A stretch of 64,000 bases of DNA from Ardenticatenaceae bacterium (GCA_020634565.1 JACKBN010000006.1:62001-126000); one strand, 5' to 3'; shown: positions 1 through 9,120, counted from the stretch's first letter. Numbers and translations: made by a program. Notes: generated from the sequence alone by a model not told the origin.

Positions 1-395
1 ATCAACTCTTGCGCATGCTCCTGATTAACTTCTACTTTACAAGCGGAGCACAGTTTGGCAGCTTGCCAGAACGTGTCATGCAGGTCAGGATATTTTTCCA
101 GGTGAACTGGCTTGAAGTAGTCAGTCCACAAGACGAGCAGCTCATCTTTCGCTTTTTGGGCTTGTTCTTCCTTAATAGCAATGTAGCGGGACATTGTATT
201 CAGGTAAGAGGCCCACGCTTTGGCGTCGCCGTCGCTGGGCGGGGTGAGGGCCAGAATCTTCTTGGTCATGGAAAGTACGGCTTCTGCTTTAATACGGGCA
301 TCGGCTGGGTCGTAAACGCCACATGGACCATCGCAGTGGGCATTTACTTCTTCCGCGGGAAACCATTCATTAATCATAGTTGTCAGATTTTTCAT
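1..395 (-). CDS. sodN: Nickel superoxide dismutase, 3' end beyond window
   Basis: Converts superoxide to oxygen and hydrogen peroxide using a mononuclear nickel centre. Translating the minus strand from the ATG at 395 gives 131 residues before the window edge. A 19-residue leader is followed by HCDGPCGVYDP at residues 20-30, the nickel hook of this family: after leader removal His1, Cys2 and Cys6 bind nickel, and Asp3 and Tyr9 are also present. The mature enzyme is normally about 117 residues, so only a few C-terminal codons seem to be missing. The usual hook reads HCDLPC; a Gly replaces Leu at position 4 here. GGAAGGAG lies just upstream of the ATG. The leader-processing peptidase (SodX) usually found nearby is not in view and may lie past the left edge. 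Confidence 0.93.
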   Translation of the reverse strand, partial: MKNLTTMINEWFPAEEVNAHCDGPCGVYDPADARIKAEAVLSMTKKILALTPPSDGDAKAWASYLNTMSRYIAIKEEQAQKAKDELLVLWTDYFKPVHLEKYPDLHDTFWQAAKLCSACKVEVNQEHAQEL

Positions 396-428
396 GGGTT
401 TTGCTCCTTCCTAATGAAATATAACTAA

Positions 429-623
429 CTGTTTAAGTAATTATAGTTGTACCAACAATTATGGCACCTGTCCATTGGACCAGGGCATATCTATGGGATG
501 TATAAGAAGTTCTTAGATCATTTTGACGGGGCCATAAATTCACTTATCGTTTATGCGAGGATACGGCCGTTCACCATGATCTCCTATATGACTTAGCCTA
601 AAAATCCTTTACAGTAGCTCCAA
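429..623. promoter_or_regulatory. Divergent promoter region between sodN and the histidine kinase
   Basis: On the minus strand TATAAT (445-440) is a good -10 for sodN, with no convincing -35, followed by a leader of roughly 37 nt. On the plus strand TTGACG (533-538), a 16-bp spacer and TATCGT (555-560) form a plausible promoter for the kinase. A copy of the ACGGCCGT palindrome lies just downstream, at about 563. GTTG-TAC-CAAC (447-457) is a short dyad next to the sodN -10 and could be an operator, but it is weak. Confidence 0.45.
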
Positions 624-2138
624 ATGAGCGCTGCAATTGATGAAATAGACAAAGAGGAAGTGCCCGGCTGGAAAGTGCGTCTGCGTAACATGCGTCAGAT
701 TTACTCTCTGTTCTTGTCTATTGCCGGTTTTGTCATCGTTCTCCTAGGCCTCATTGGCTTCCCGCAATACGAAAACCCCTCCATCCTGCTGCTCCTGCTG
801 TTTTTTGCCATTGCCACCCAAAGCACCATGACCTACCTTGTGGGCGGGAATGTAAGCGTTTCTGTGAGTGGAGCCATTAGCTTTGCTGTTGCTGGCTTGT
901 ATGGCCCCGTGGCCGCAGGGATGGCTGCCGCCATTGCTGAGCTAGGCTTGTGGCTGCTCAGCTTGCGCCCCAAAAACCGCAACTGGCATCATGAATTAGA
1001 GCGCCTCGGTGTGAACGGCGGCATTCATGGCATTTCCATTTTGCTGGCAGGTGGCGTTTTTGTTTGGGTGCGCGATCTGGTAGGCACTGGTAGCTTTATC
1101 CTCGATTCAATACCCTGGTTTATTGGTGCCATCATCGGCGATCAGGTGAATTTCTGGCTGCTTTGCGTCATCATTTATCTGGCCAATGGCGTACGCCCCA
1201 AAGAGGTTTTCCGCGAAAATCGCTGGGCTATTCCCATGAACGTGTTGGTCATGAGCATCGGCGGTGGCATGATTATGCTCGCCGTCGTGCAGTTTGGCTT
1301 GTTGGGGCTGGCCATTTTTGTGCTGCCGATTATTTTGTCCGCCTATTCTTTCCGTATCACGGTGAAAAATGCCAAAGAGCAGATGGAAAAGCTAGAAGAA
1401 ATGGTGACCGTGCGCACGCAGGCATTAGCCGATGCGAACCACAAGCTGGAAGCCCTGCACAAGGAAAAAGATTCCTTCCTGGCGGTGCTGACCCATGATA
1501 TGCGTACACCGCTCACCAGCATTCGTGGTTATGGCAGCATCATGCGTGATCGAGAGCTGACGCGCGAGCAGCAAACGAAGATTGCCAAGGTAATCTTGAA
1601 CAGCCAGGACACGCTGCTGGAAATTGTGAACAACATTCTGGAGCTGGAAAAGCTGCAATCTGGCGTGCCGATCCTGCTAGAATCCTCCAATTTTGACCTG
1701 GCGCTACTGGTGAAAAACACGACCGAATCTCTGGAAACCCAGGCCCTAGAGAAAAATATCACCCTCAATTACGACCAAATCCCGTCTCCCATCATGGTAA
1801 CGGCCGATATGAGCAAAATGCGGCGTGTTATCCTGAACCTGATTTCCAATGCGCTGAAGTACACGCCAGAGAGTGGGTTGGTATCGGTGCGGACGACGGC
1901 GGACGGCCGTTTTGCCAAGTTTGAAGTAGAAGACAACGGCTACGGCATCCCCGCCGACGAACTGCCGCACATCTTCGACCGGTATAGTCGGGTGAAAGGC
2001 CACCGCCACCTGGCCATCGGCACCGGCCTTGGCCTGGCCATCGTCAAAAGCCTCATCGAAGCCCACGATGGCGAAATCAGCGTGGAAAGCGAAGAGAACG
2101 TCGGCAGCACCTTCACCTTCAAACTCCCCCTCACTTAA
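624..2138 (+). CDS. Membrane-bound sensor histidine kinase
   Basis: 504 residues. The N-terminal 250 residues form a multi-pass membrane domain (hydrophobic segments from about residue 30 to 245). A short charged coiled coil follows, then a HisKA domain with H-box LTHDMRTPLTSI (phospho-acceptor His291). The HATPase domain shows the N box (NLISNALKYTP), G1 box (DNGYGIP) and G2 box (GTGLGLAIV), so the kinase should be active. The input domain resembles integral-membrane sensor modules of the MASE type; its signal is unknown. No response regulator adjoins it, and its start is close to a possible promoter. It is convergent with the ornithine cyclodeaminase gene. Confidence 0.9.
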   Translation: MSAAIDEIDKEEVPGWKVRLRNMRQIYSLFLSIAGFVIVLLGLIGFPQYENPSILLLLLFFAIATQSTMTYLVGGNVSVSVSGAISFAVAGLYGPVAAGMAAAIAELGLWLLSLRPKNRNWHHELERLGVNGGIHGISILLAGGVFVWVRDLVGTGSFILDSIPWFIGAIIGDQVNFWLLCVIIYLANGVRPKEVFRENRWAIPMNVLVMSIGGGMIMLAVVQFGLLGLAIFVLPIILSAYSFRITVKNAKEQMEKLEEMVTVRTQALADANHKLEALHKEKDSFLAVLTHDMRTPLTSIRGYGSIMRDRELTREQQTKIAKVILNSQDTLLEIVNNILELEKLQSGVPILLESSNFDLALLVKNTTESLETQALEKNITLNYDQIPSPIMVTADMSKMRRVILNLISNALKYTPESGLVSVRTTADGRFAKFEVEDNGYGIPADELPHIFDRYSRVKGHRHLAIGTGLGLAIVKSLIEAHDGEISVESEENVGSTFTFKLPLT

Positions 2139-2185
2139 CGCCTGCACTCATCCATTTTTGACAAAATATTCGCTTTATCTTCTTG

Positions 2186-3175
2186 TCACAAGTTGGCTTC
2201 TGTGCCCAGGTTGTGTTTTACGGCATTTTTCAGGGCGATACGGCCGGAGATGGCATCCTGCACGGCAACGCCGACGGATTTGAAGAAGGTGATTTGCTCT
2301 GGACTGGTGCGGCCTGGCTTGAGCCCTGCCACAATTTCGCCTAGCTCGGCGTGAATGTGGGCTTCGGTAATGAGCCCGTCTTGCAACGGCCGTATCAAAT
2401 CCCCCGCTTCTTCCCAGGCAGCCTCGCGCTCATCCACCACCACCAGAGCACGTCTGACCGTTTCTGCGTCTACTTCCTGCATAGCGGGTGTGTAGGAGCC
2501 CACGCCGTTGATGTGGGCTCCGGCGGCCACGTCTTTGCTGTGGAAGACGGGTTTACTGCTGCTGGTGGCGGCACAAATAATGTCTGCGCCGCGCACGGCC
2601 GTTTCCGGGTTGCTCATAATGCGAATCGTGTCAGGAATCGGGCCGACGCCACGCATTTCCCGAGCAAAAGTGACAGCATTCTCGTGCGTTGGACTGTACA
2701 CACGCACTTCGCGAATATCTCGCACGGTGCAAACTGCCTCAAGTTGCGTGCGTGCCTGCACGCCGCTGCCCAAAATGGCTACCACGCTGGCGTTGGATCG
2801 CGCCAGCAAGTCTGTGGCGGCGCCAGACCCGGCACCGGTGCGGATGGCAGTAAGGCTGCCTCCTTCCATCAACGCCAACGGGCGACCCGTTTCCGCATCC
2901 AAAACCAGAACGGCCGCATAAATTGTCGGTTCGTACCGCTCACTGTTTTTGGGGAAAACGGAGACCACTTTCACGGCTAGATCATTGCTTTGGGCCAAAA
3001 AGGCGGGCATGACAAGCGTCGTGCCGCTGTGCGGGGCGACATCCACCCGGCCACGCAGCGGTACTTCAGCATGTCCGGTGGAAAGTTGGGCAAACGCCTG
3101 CTTCATACCGGCAATCGCCTCGGCCATGGGCAGGGCGCGACGCACATCGGCGGCGGAAAGGATACGCATTTTCAT
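2186..3175 (-). CDS. Ornithine cyclodeaminase / mu-crystallin family NAD(P)-dependent enzyme
   Basis: 329 residues, usual length for the family. Members reduce imines or deaminate amino acids (ornithine cyclodeaminase, alanine dehydrogenase, ketimine reductase). The substrate-binding half contains PLRGRVDV and LAVKVVSVFPKN; the conserved GGSLTAIRTGAGSGAATDLL stretch precedes a Rossmann fold with ILGSGVQARTQLEA at about residue 135. The start overlaps the stop of the upstream binding-protein gene by 4 nt, so it is the last gene of the liv operon and probably acts on an imported amino acid or its imine. The exact substrate cannot be read from the sequence. Confidence 0.88.
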   Translation of the reverse strand: MKMRILSAADVRRALPMAEAIAGMKQAFAQLSTGHAEVPLRGRVDVAPHSGTTLVMPAFLAQSNDLAVKVVSVFPKNSERYEPTIYAAVLVLDAETGRPLALMEGGSLTAIRTGAGSGAATDLLARSNASVVAILGSGVQARTQLEAVCTVRDIREVRVYSPTHENAVTFAREMRGVGPIPDTIRIMSNPETAVRGADIICAATSSSKPVFHSKDVAAGAHINGVGSYTPAMQEVDAETVRRALVVVDEREAAWEEAGDLIRPLQDGLITEAHIHAELGEIVAGLKPGRTSPEQITFFKSVGVAVQDAISGRIALKNAVKHNLGTEANL

Positions 3176-4425
3176 CGAAAATCTCCTTGTTCTGTGGGCT
3201 GGCCAAACTGCCAGACGAGCGGTGGGGGCCAGAGTGCGTTGTTGCGTACGGCCGTATCCAATTCATACACGCCATACCCCGCAGCCGCACATTCGCCGTG
3301 CGAGGTGCAGCTTAAGCTTCCGGTGAGTCCGGCGACATTTTGCGTGGCAGCCAACTGATCCCGCACCGCCCCGCGCCCGATGACCAAAGCGCCATTTTGT
3401 CCCACAATCGCTACCTCCTCGATGGCTGCTAGCAGCAGTTGCGTCGCGTCGTAGGCGTAGGCTGGTGCAGAACTAGTGGGCGGAACGTCATAGCGGGTAG
3501 ACCAGATTTCCAAAAAGCTGTCGTAGGCGACTCGGTTGAGTACCGGGTTGGTCACATACAGATCGGCCGCGGCATTGCCAATCTGGCTGGCAAAGTGCGG
3601 CGTGAATAGACTGTCCCCGCCGAGAAGCATGGCCCGGTTCAGCGGATTTATCTCGGTCAGGCGGGTCACCAGCAGGCTGGCTTCTGGCTCAAATAGCGCC
3701 AGGTAGATGAGCTCGGGCGACGTGCTGGCAGCTTCGGTCAGCATGTCGGCAACTTCGCTTTGGCCGACGTCCAAATTGCCAAAGTAGGTGACGCTGCCGC
3801 CCAATTGGGTGAAGGTGTTGCTGAACTGCTGGGCCAGCAGGGTATTGAATTCGGTGTTGTCCTGAAAGACGGCCGTTTGCCGCACGCCCAACTGTTCATA
3901 CGCAAAATAGGCGGCCCCGATGGCTTGCTGGCGATGGTTGGGCACGGTGCGGAAAAAGGCTAGATCCGCCTGATCTTGGGTTAGCGTGGGGTCCGTGCTC
4001 GCTGGTGAGATGAGCAACCAGTTGTTGCGGCTCACCAGGGGCAAAATGGCGTGGGCCACGTCAGAGCAGGCCGGACCGATGATGCCTAGCAGATCATCCT
4101 CTTCGGTTAATGTTTGTACGGCCGTTTGCCCCAGCGTTGGGTCACAGGCAGAGTCCAGAGGAATGAGTTCGATGTCATGATCTAGCAGTTCGCCATTCCA
4201 GTCAGAAACTGCCAGGTTGATGCCGCGCGACAGTTCTTGCCCCCAAACGGCCGTTTCGCCAGAGGTGGGCAGTAAAGCCGCAATTTGCACCGGGCTGCCG
4301 GGGCGAATTACGGCGCAGCCCAGCGGATCGTCACAGCTGATGGGATCGGTGCGGCAGGCTGTGGCCAACCACAGGAGCGCCAGACAAAAAACGAGCCAGC
4401 CAAATCGCTTACGCTTTATATCCAT
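3172..4425 (-). CDS. Branched-chain amino acid type ABC transporter substrate-binding lipoprotein (second copy)
   Basis: About 417 residues from the ATG at 4425; a longer reading from 4473 would put cytosolic-looking residues before the signal peptide and run into a repeat. The signal peptide ends in a lipobox-like LATAC, so the protein should be a lipoprotein on the outer face of the membrane. The body is a type I periplasmic binding fold (LivJ/LivK family): IAALLPTSGE, GIIGPACSDVAHAILPLV. It shares with livK a CDD-x2-GC motif shortly after the lipid cysteine, so the two are related. Placed after livF, it may widen the substrate range of the transporter. Confidence 0.88.
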   Translation of the reverse strand: MDIKRKRFGWLVFCLALLWLATACRTDPISCDDPLGCAVIRPGSPVQIAALLPTSGETAVWGQELSRGINLAVSDWNGELLDHDIELIPLDSACDPTLGQTAVQTLTEEDDLLGIIGPACSDVAHAILPLVSRNNWLLISPASTDPTLTQDQADLAFFRTVPNHRQQAIGAAYFAYEQLGVRQTAVFQDNTEFNTLLAQQFSNTFTQLGGSVTYFGNLDVGQSEVADMLTEAASTSPELIYLALFEPEASLLVTRLTEINPLNRAMLLGGDSLFTPHFASQIGNAAADLYVTNPVLNRVAYDSFLEIWSTRYDVPPTSSAPAYAYDATQLLLAAIEEVAIVGQNGALVIGRGAVRDQLAATQNVAGLTGSLSCTSHGECAAAGYGVYELDTAVRNNALWPPPLVWQFGQPTEQGDFR

Positions 4426-4437
4426 AAAAACAAAAAA

Positions 4438-4502
4438 GCCACAGAGAAAACAGAGGTTGGGAGAATTGCTCACTCTCGATTTTCTCTGTGTACTCTGTGG
4501 CC
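4438..4502. repeat. CCACAGAG-type inverted repeat
   Basis: GCCACAGAG at the left and CTCTGTGGC at the right enclose an imperfect hairpin between livF and the second binding protein. The same word family recurs at 30608-30692, 40949-41013, 43268-43334 and 44871-44934. Confidence 0.75.
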
Positions 4503-4521
4503 TAAAAAATTGATCGAACGT

Positions 4522-5235
4522 CTATTCAATCCCCAAATATGCCTTTTGCACGGTGGGGTCTTTTTGCAATACAGATGCCTTGTCTGTTAGCACAATCTGG
4601 CCCGTTTGCAGCACGTAGCCACGGTTGGCAATTTGCAGCGCCATGTGGGCGTTTTGCTCCACCAGCAGGATGGTCATGCCTTCCTTGTTGATTGTTTCAA
4701 TCGCTTCAAAAATGACATCCACCAGCACGGGGGCCAGCCCCATAGATGGCTCATCCATGAGCAGCAGGCGGGGTTTGGACATGAGTGCCCGCGTTACAGC
4801 CAGCATTTGCTGCTCACCGCCAGACATGGTGCCCGCCAGCTGGGTGCGTCGTTCGCCCAGACGGGGGAACATTTCGTATGATTTTCCGATATCGGCCCTG
4901 ATGGCAGCTTTGTCATTGCGGTGGAAGGCACCCATTTCCAGGTTTTCTTCGACAGAAAGTTTGGCAAACACACCGCGGCCTTCGGGCACCATGGCGATGC
5001 CTTTGGAGACCCAAGCGTGGGCTGGATGGGTAGACACATCTTCCCCGTCAAAGATGACATTGCCGCCGCGCGTGGGCATCAGGCCGCTGATGGCGCGCAG
5101 GGTGGTGGTCTTCCCCGCGCCGTTCCCACCGATGAGGGTAACAATCTCGCCCTTTTCGACGGTGAGGCTAACGCCTTTGAGGGCGTGGATGTTGCCATAG
5201 TAGGCATGTACGTCGTTGACTTCGAGTAATGGCAT
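4522..5235 (-). CDS. livF: Branched-chain amino acid ABC transporter ATP-binding protein LivF
   Basis: 237 residues, standard for LivF. Hydrolyses ATP on the cytosolic side to drive import through LivH/LivM. Walker A GGNGAGKT, signature MSGGEQQMLAVTRALM, Walker B LLLMDEPSMGLAP and the switch histidine region LLVEQNAHMAL are all visible. The MALQIANRGYVLQTG stretch near the C terminus is typical of LivF rather than LivG. It is 15 bp downstream of livG. Confidence 0.96.
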   Translation of the reverse strand: MPLLEVNDVHAYYGNIHALKGVSLTVEKGEIVTLIGGNGAGKTTTLRAISGLMPTRGGNVIFDGEDVSTHPAHAWVSKGIAMVPEGRGVFAKLSVEENLEMGAFHRNDKAAIRADIGKSYEMFPRLGERRTQLAGTMSGGEQQMLAVTRALMSKPRLLLMDEPSMGLAPVLVDVIFEAIETINKEGMTILLVEQNAHMALQIANRGYVLQTGQIVLTDKASVLQKDPTVQKAYLGIE

Positions 5236-5250
5236 GGTTTTTCTCGCTAT

Positions 5251-6063
5251 CTACGCTTGTTCTTTGTTGGCAGTTAAAGCGGCCGTAGCCCCTTTACCCA
5301 GGTATGCTTCAATCACAACCGGATCGTTTTGAATTTCGTGGGGCAATCCTTCGGCAATTTTACGGCCGTAATCCAGCACCGTCACCTTTTCTGAAATGCC
5401 CATTACCACCTTCATATCATGCTCGATCATGAGGACGGTAATGCCCAGCTCATCGCGCAGTCGCTTGATGAAGGTGGTGGTTTCGGCCGTTTCACGCGGG
5501 TTCATACCGGCTGTTGGCTCGTCCAGCAGCAGCAGCTTGGGCTGTGCGCCTAAGGCGCGGGCAATCTCCAGGCGGCGCTGATCGCCGTATGGCAGGTTTT
5601 TTGCCAGCGAGTCGCCCATGCCTTTCAGGCCCACAAAATCCAAAAGTTCTCGGGCGCGGCGTTCTGTTTCTTCTTCTTCGCGGCGCACGCTGGGTAGGCC
5701 CAACAAGGCCCCAATCCAGGTGGATTTCAGGTGGGGCTCCTGCCCGACCATGATGTTTTCCAGCACGGTCATGTTGTTGAACAGGCGAATGTTCTGGAAG
5801 GTGCGGGAAATGCCCAGCTGGGTAATTTCGTATGATTCCAGCCCGACGACCGATTGGCCGTTAAACTCAAGCGTGCCTTCATCAATCTGGTAAAACCCGG
5901 TGAGGCAGTTAAAGAAGGTGGTTTTACCCGCACCGTTGGGGCCAATGATGCTGGCGATCATGCCTTTGGGCAGCACATAATCAAAATGGTCAGTGGCTAA
6001 AAGTCCGCCAAATCGTTTAACTGTCTGGTTGGCTACAAGGATGTTATCACTCATGTTGTTCAC
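5251..6063 (-). CDS. livG: Branched-chain amino acid ABC transporter ATP-binding protein LivG
   Basis: 270 residues. Walker A GPNGAGKT, the LivG-type signature LPYGDQRRLEIARALG, Walker B LLLLDEPTAGMNP and switch region LMIEHDMKVVM. The segment with SRTFQNIRLFNNMTVLENIMVG is diagnostic of LivG. It begins immediately after livM and pairs with LivF as the nucleotide-binding dimer. A second in-frame ATG at codon 4 is an alternative start. Confidence 0.96.
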   Translation of the reverse strand: MNNMSDNILVANQTVKRFGGLLATDHFDYVLPKGMIASIIGPNGAGKTTFFNCLTGFYQIDEGTLEFNGQSVVGLESYEITQLGISRTFQNIRLFNNMTVLENIMVGQEPHLKSTWIGALLGLPSVRREEEETERRARELLDFVGLKGMGDSLAKNLPYGDQRRLEIARALGAQPKLLLLDEPTAGMNPRETAETTTFIKRLRDELGITVLMIEHDMKVVMGISEKVTVLDYGRKIAEGLPHEIQNDPVVIEAYLGKGATAALTANKEQA

Positions 6064-7845
6064 CTAAGATTTGGCGGTGACGGGAACGGCCGTTTCATCA
6101 TCACCCTCCCCTTGAATTTCTCGCCGATGTACTTCAGATGGCCATAAACCTTCTGGTCGCACCAACATCATTACAATCAGGGCAATGCCGTAAAGCAGCA
6201 GGCGGAATTCTGCAAATTCGCTCAGCAGCTGCGGAATGCCTACCAGGGCAAACGCGCCCACAATCACACCGGGAATACTGCCCAAACCGCCCACAATAAT
6301 CAAACTCAGCACATTAACCGAGATGAGCAGCTCAAAGCTGGAGGGGAAAATCGAGCCCAGCTTGGCGGCAAAAATTGCTCCGGCCAGGCCACCAGAAGCC
6401 GCGCTGAGTGTAAAGGCCAGCACCTTGGCGTTGGTGGTGTTGATCCCCATGGCGGCCGCCACATCTTCATCCTCCCGAATAGCCATCCAGCGCCGTCCGG
6501 TACGCGAGTTGTTGAGCCGCCGGGATACAAACAGCATCAACAACGAAGCCAGAATGAACAAGTAGTAGAGCTGGGGCGGGTTCCCAAAGATAATTTCGCC
6601 ATCTTTGGTGGCTAAAATGCCCAGGTTAAACGGTTCTAAAAAGTTGTTGATGGGATTTAAAACGAATCCCAGTGCCTCGGCAAAAAAGCCGCCAATTTTG
6701 GCGTTCGGAATTTGCAGGATGCCTTGGGCACCACCAATAAACGGTTTCAGGGCGTCAGAGCGGGCCAGTACGCGAATGATTTCGCCAAACCCCAGGGTGG
6801 CGATGGCCAGATAATCGCCGCGCATTTTTAAGACGGGCAGTGCCAGCACAAAGCCAGTAAACATGGCGGCAACAATGCAAACGGGAACCGCCAGCCAAAA
6901 GGAGACGGGTTCGCTCAGGCCAAAGTCGCTGTTGGAGGTGAGCAAGGCCATGATATATGCGCCGACAGCAAAGTTGGTCACATACCCCAAATCCAGCAGC
7001 CCGGCCAAACCGATAGCAATGTTAAGCCCCAGGCCCATTAAAATGAACCGGCCCACCTCGTTGAAGATTTCGCTGAGGTAAACGCCAAGCAGTGAGGGCA
7101 GAATAAGCAGGAAGATGACGAGTAAAGAGATGCTGATTCTACGGCCGTTTTTCTGCTGTTTAGGGGTAAGGTTTTGGCGCATTTTTCGGTAGCTGGTTTG
7201 CCCACCTTGCTGCCACCAGAAGAATACGGCCGTTAACAGCACAAACAGCACCGCAAACGGGATTGGCTGCAAGCCTGTGTTCCCGAACAAACTCCGCAGC
7301 GTATCCTGGCTCATGCGGGGGCGCAGCACCCCAATTAAAATGTCAGACATCACACCAGCGCCGATGGTCCAGGCCAGACTTGTCGAAATCGGCCGTCTGA
7401 GACGGTTCGGCAGCAAAGTGAATCCCACGCCAACCAGCCCCAAAACGCCAAACACGGCGATGAGTAACAGGCCGCCAACCACAACATTTTCATTGTTCAA
7501 TGTCAAAATGGCGATCAGGTCGGGTTCTACATTGATAAAAGAGTCTCGAATCGTTTCCCAAACGAGCGTAATCAGAAGAAGGCCAAAGATGGGGACGCCA
7601 GAAAGCAAACCGGCCAGCCCGCCATGCAGGAGTTTTCCACCCAGGTTGCTATCTTTCAGTTTGGAGGAGACCAGAAAACCAACGACCAATGGCACGCCAA
7701 ACAGCAGGATTTGACCCAAAGTGAGCAAGTCGGTGATAACGAAACGGCCGTTAAACGATTCCACAATACCAATCATGCCCAGGCTTAGCGCAATACCACC
7801 GGCAATCAGACCAAGTTTAATTGTTCTTTTTAGTTGCTCGTTCAT
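6064..7845 (-). CDS. livM: Branched-chain amino acid ABC transporter permease LivM with extra N-terminal membrane domain
   Basis: 593 residues, against about 300-400 for most LivM. The C-terminal 350 residues are a normal LivM permease (GLNIAIGLAGLLDLGY, MRGDYLAIATLGFGEIIRVL, the ABC-contact region with EDEDVAAAMGINTTNAK). The first 230 residues hold about six further hydrophobic helices not needed for the core fold. The start overlaps the livH stop by 1 nt, so the two permeases are translationally coupled. The extra helices could add contacts to LivH or lipid, or be an accessory domain; this is inference. Confidence 0.93.
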   Translation of the reverse strand: MNEQLKRTIKLGLIAGGIALSLGMIGIVESFNGRFVITDLLTLGQILLFGVPLVVGFLVSSKLKDSNLGGKLLHGGLAGLLSGVPIFGLLLITLVWETIRDSFINVEPDLIAILTLNNENVVVGGLLLIAVFGVLGLVGVGFTLLPNRLRRPISTSLAWTIGAGVMSDILIGVLRPRMSQDTLRSLFGNTGLQPIPFAVLFVLLTAVFFWWQQGGQTSYRKMRQNLTPKQQKNGRRISISLLVIFLLILPSLLGVYLSEIFNEVGRFILMGLGLNIAIGLAGLLDLGYVTNFAVGAYIMALLTSNSDFGLSEPVSFWLAVPVCIVAAMFTGFVLALPVLKMRGDYLAIATLGFGEIIRVLARSDALKPFIGGAQGILQIPNAKIGGFFAEALGFVLNPINNFLEPFNLGILATKDGEIIFGNPPQLYYLFILASLLMLFVSRRLNNSRTGRRWMAIREDEDVAAAMGINTTNAKVLAFTLSAASGGLAGAIFAAKLGSIFPSSFELLISVNVLSLIIVGGLGSIPGVIVGAFALVGIPQLLSEFAEFRLLLYGIALIVMMLVRPEGLWPSEVHRREIQGEGDDETAVPVTAKS

Positions 7846-8969
7846 TACGCTTTCTTCTCCGCTAACCGTTCACCAATAATGCCCTGCGGACGGAAAATAA
7901 GAACCAGCACCAGCATCGTAAACGCAATCACATCTTTCAGTTGGTGTGACCCCGCTACGCCCAGCCCTTCCAGGAACAGCGGCGGGCCAATCGCTTCAAT
8001 CACACCCAGAAATAAGCCGCCTAGAGCCGCACCCGGAATGCTGCCAATACCGCCTAACACAGCGGCCGTAAACGCTTTAATACCCGGAATAAAACCCATA
8101 ACAAAATTGAGCTGTCGGAAAACAATCGAGTAAAGAACGCCAGCCACGCCAGCCATAGCGGCCCCAACAATAAACGTAATGGTAATGGTGCGATTCACAT
8201 CAATACCCATTAGGGTGGCCGCATCCTTGTTTTCGGCCACGGCGCGAATCGCGCGGCCCGTTTTGGTACGCTGGACAAACTGCTGTAGACCAATCATCAC
8301 GATCAACGAGGTCAAAATCACGGCAATATCTGCTTTTTGAAAATCAAGCCCGAGGAATTCTACCTTCCCATCAAACATGGCAAATTCGGGGAAGGGAATT
8401 AACGAGGAGCCATAAAGGCCACGAAAATAATATTGCCAGAAAAACGAGGCGCCAATAGCGGTAATAAGTGGCACAAGCCGCGGGGCATTACGCAAAGGAC
8501 GGTAGGCAACCCGCTCCGTTAAAACAGCCACAATAACGGACATTAAAATAGCGCTAGCAAAAATGGCTAAAAGGCTCAGGAGGGGATGGCTGGCAGTGTA
8601 CCCAGCATTCTCTAGCGGCAACGCCACCAAAACGGTTGAAGACATGGCCCCGGCCATAAAAAATTCGCCGTGGGCAAAATTAATCATAAACAGCACACCA
8701 TAGACCATGGTGTAACCAAGCGCAATCAAGGCATAAAGACTGCCCTGTGATAGACCGGACACAAAGAAATCCAACCAGTCGGAAACCGTGTAACTGTTCC
8801 CAACGCCCAGAATGAATTTGCCGATCATTCCCCAGAGCACAATGCCTATGATGCCAATACGGAAAAGCCAAAGAACGAGGTCAATGTAGTTAAATCGTCG
8901 CAAGATTGTGTCCCCTTCTTTTTGAGGGCGCTCACCAAGGTGCCACCACTCGATTTGTTGCCCACCCAC
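7845..8969 (-). CDS. livH: Branched-chain amino acid ABC transporter permease LivH
   Basis: 374 residues. The family signature GLSQGSLYALIALGYTMVYGVLFMINFAHGE is recognised through its parts (GSLYALIALGYTMVYG, INFAHGEFFM), and the ABC-contact loop KDAATLMGIDVNRT is present. An extra N-terminal helix precedes the usual core, so the true start could be an internal codon, for example near the RRFNYIDLVL segment. Upstream lies a leader with overlapping hairpins that could set the level of livH relative to livK. Confidence 0.94.
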   Translation of the reverse strand: MGGQQIEWWHLGERPQKEGDTILRRFNYIDLVLWLFRIGIIGIVLWGMIGKFILGVGNSYTVSDWLDFFVSGLSQGSLYALIALGYTMVYGVLFMINFAHGEFFMAGAMSSTVLVALPLENAGYTASHPLLSLLAIFASAILMSVIVAVLTERVAYRPLRNAPRLVPLITAIGASFFWQYYFRGLYGSSLIPFPEFAMFDGKVEFLGLDFQKADIAVILTSLIVMIGLQQFVQRTKTGRAIRAVAENKDAATLMGIDVNRTITITFIVGAAMAGVAGVLYSIVFRQLNFVMGFIPGIKAFTAAVLGGIGSIPGAALGGLFLGVIEAIGPPLFLEGLGVAGSHQLKDVIAFTMLVLVLIFRPQGIIGERLAEKKA

Positions 8970-8981
8970 CTGTTATTGCCG

Positions 8982-9043
8982 CAGGCTGTTTGTTGTTAAT
9001 TGTGCGGGATTAGCAAACAGCCTGTGAATCACTTCACAGGCTG
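8982..9043 (-). promoter_or_regulatory. Mutually exclusive hairpins in the livK-livH interval
   Basis: Two perfect 11-bp inverted repeats share one arm. CAGGCTGTTTG (8982-8992) can pair with CAAACAGCCTG (9014-9024), and CAGCCTGTGAA (9018-9028) can pair with TTCACAGGCTG (9033-9043). The shared CAGCCTG can be in only one helix at a time, as in attenuators or riboswitch expression platforms. No clear U-tract follows either helix in the direction of transcription, so an effect on RNA stability or translation is as likely as termination. Confidence 0.5.
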
Positions 9044-9120
9044 CCTAGAATATCCTACGTTACAAGCTATAAACCTCATCCAACAGATAATAATCCATTA
9101 TCCTGTTAAATGTTGTTTGC

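Noticed and set aside
9..428. Plus-strand open frame at the left edge
   Set aside because: It is the shadow of sodN on the minus strand, which has the nickel-hook motif and a ribosome-binding site.
439..462. Nur/Fur-type box in the sodN promoter
   Set aside because: The dyad is only four base pairs (GTTG-TAC-CAAC) and does not match a known nickel-regulator site.
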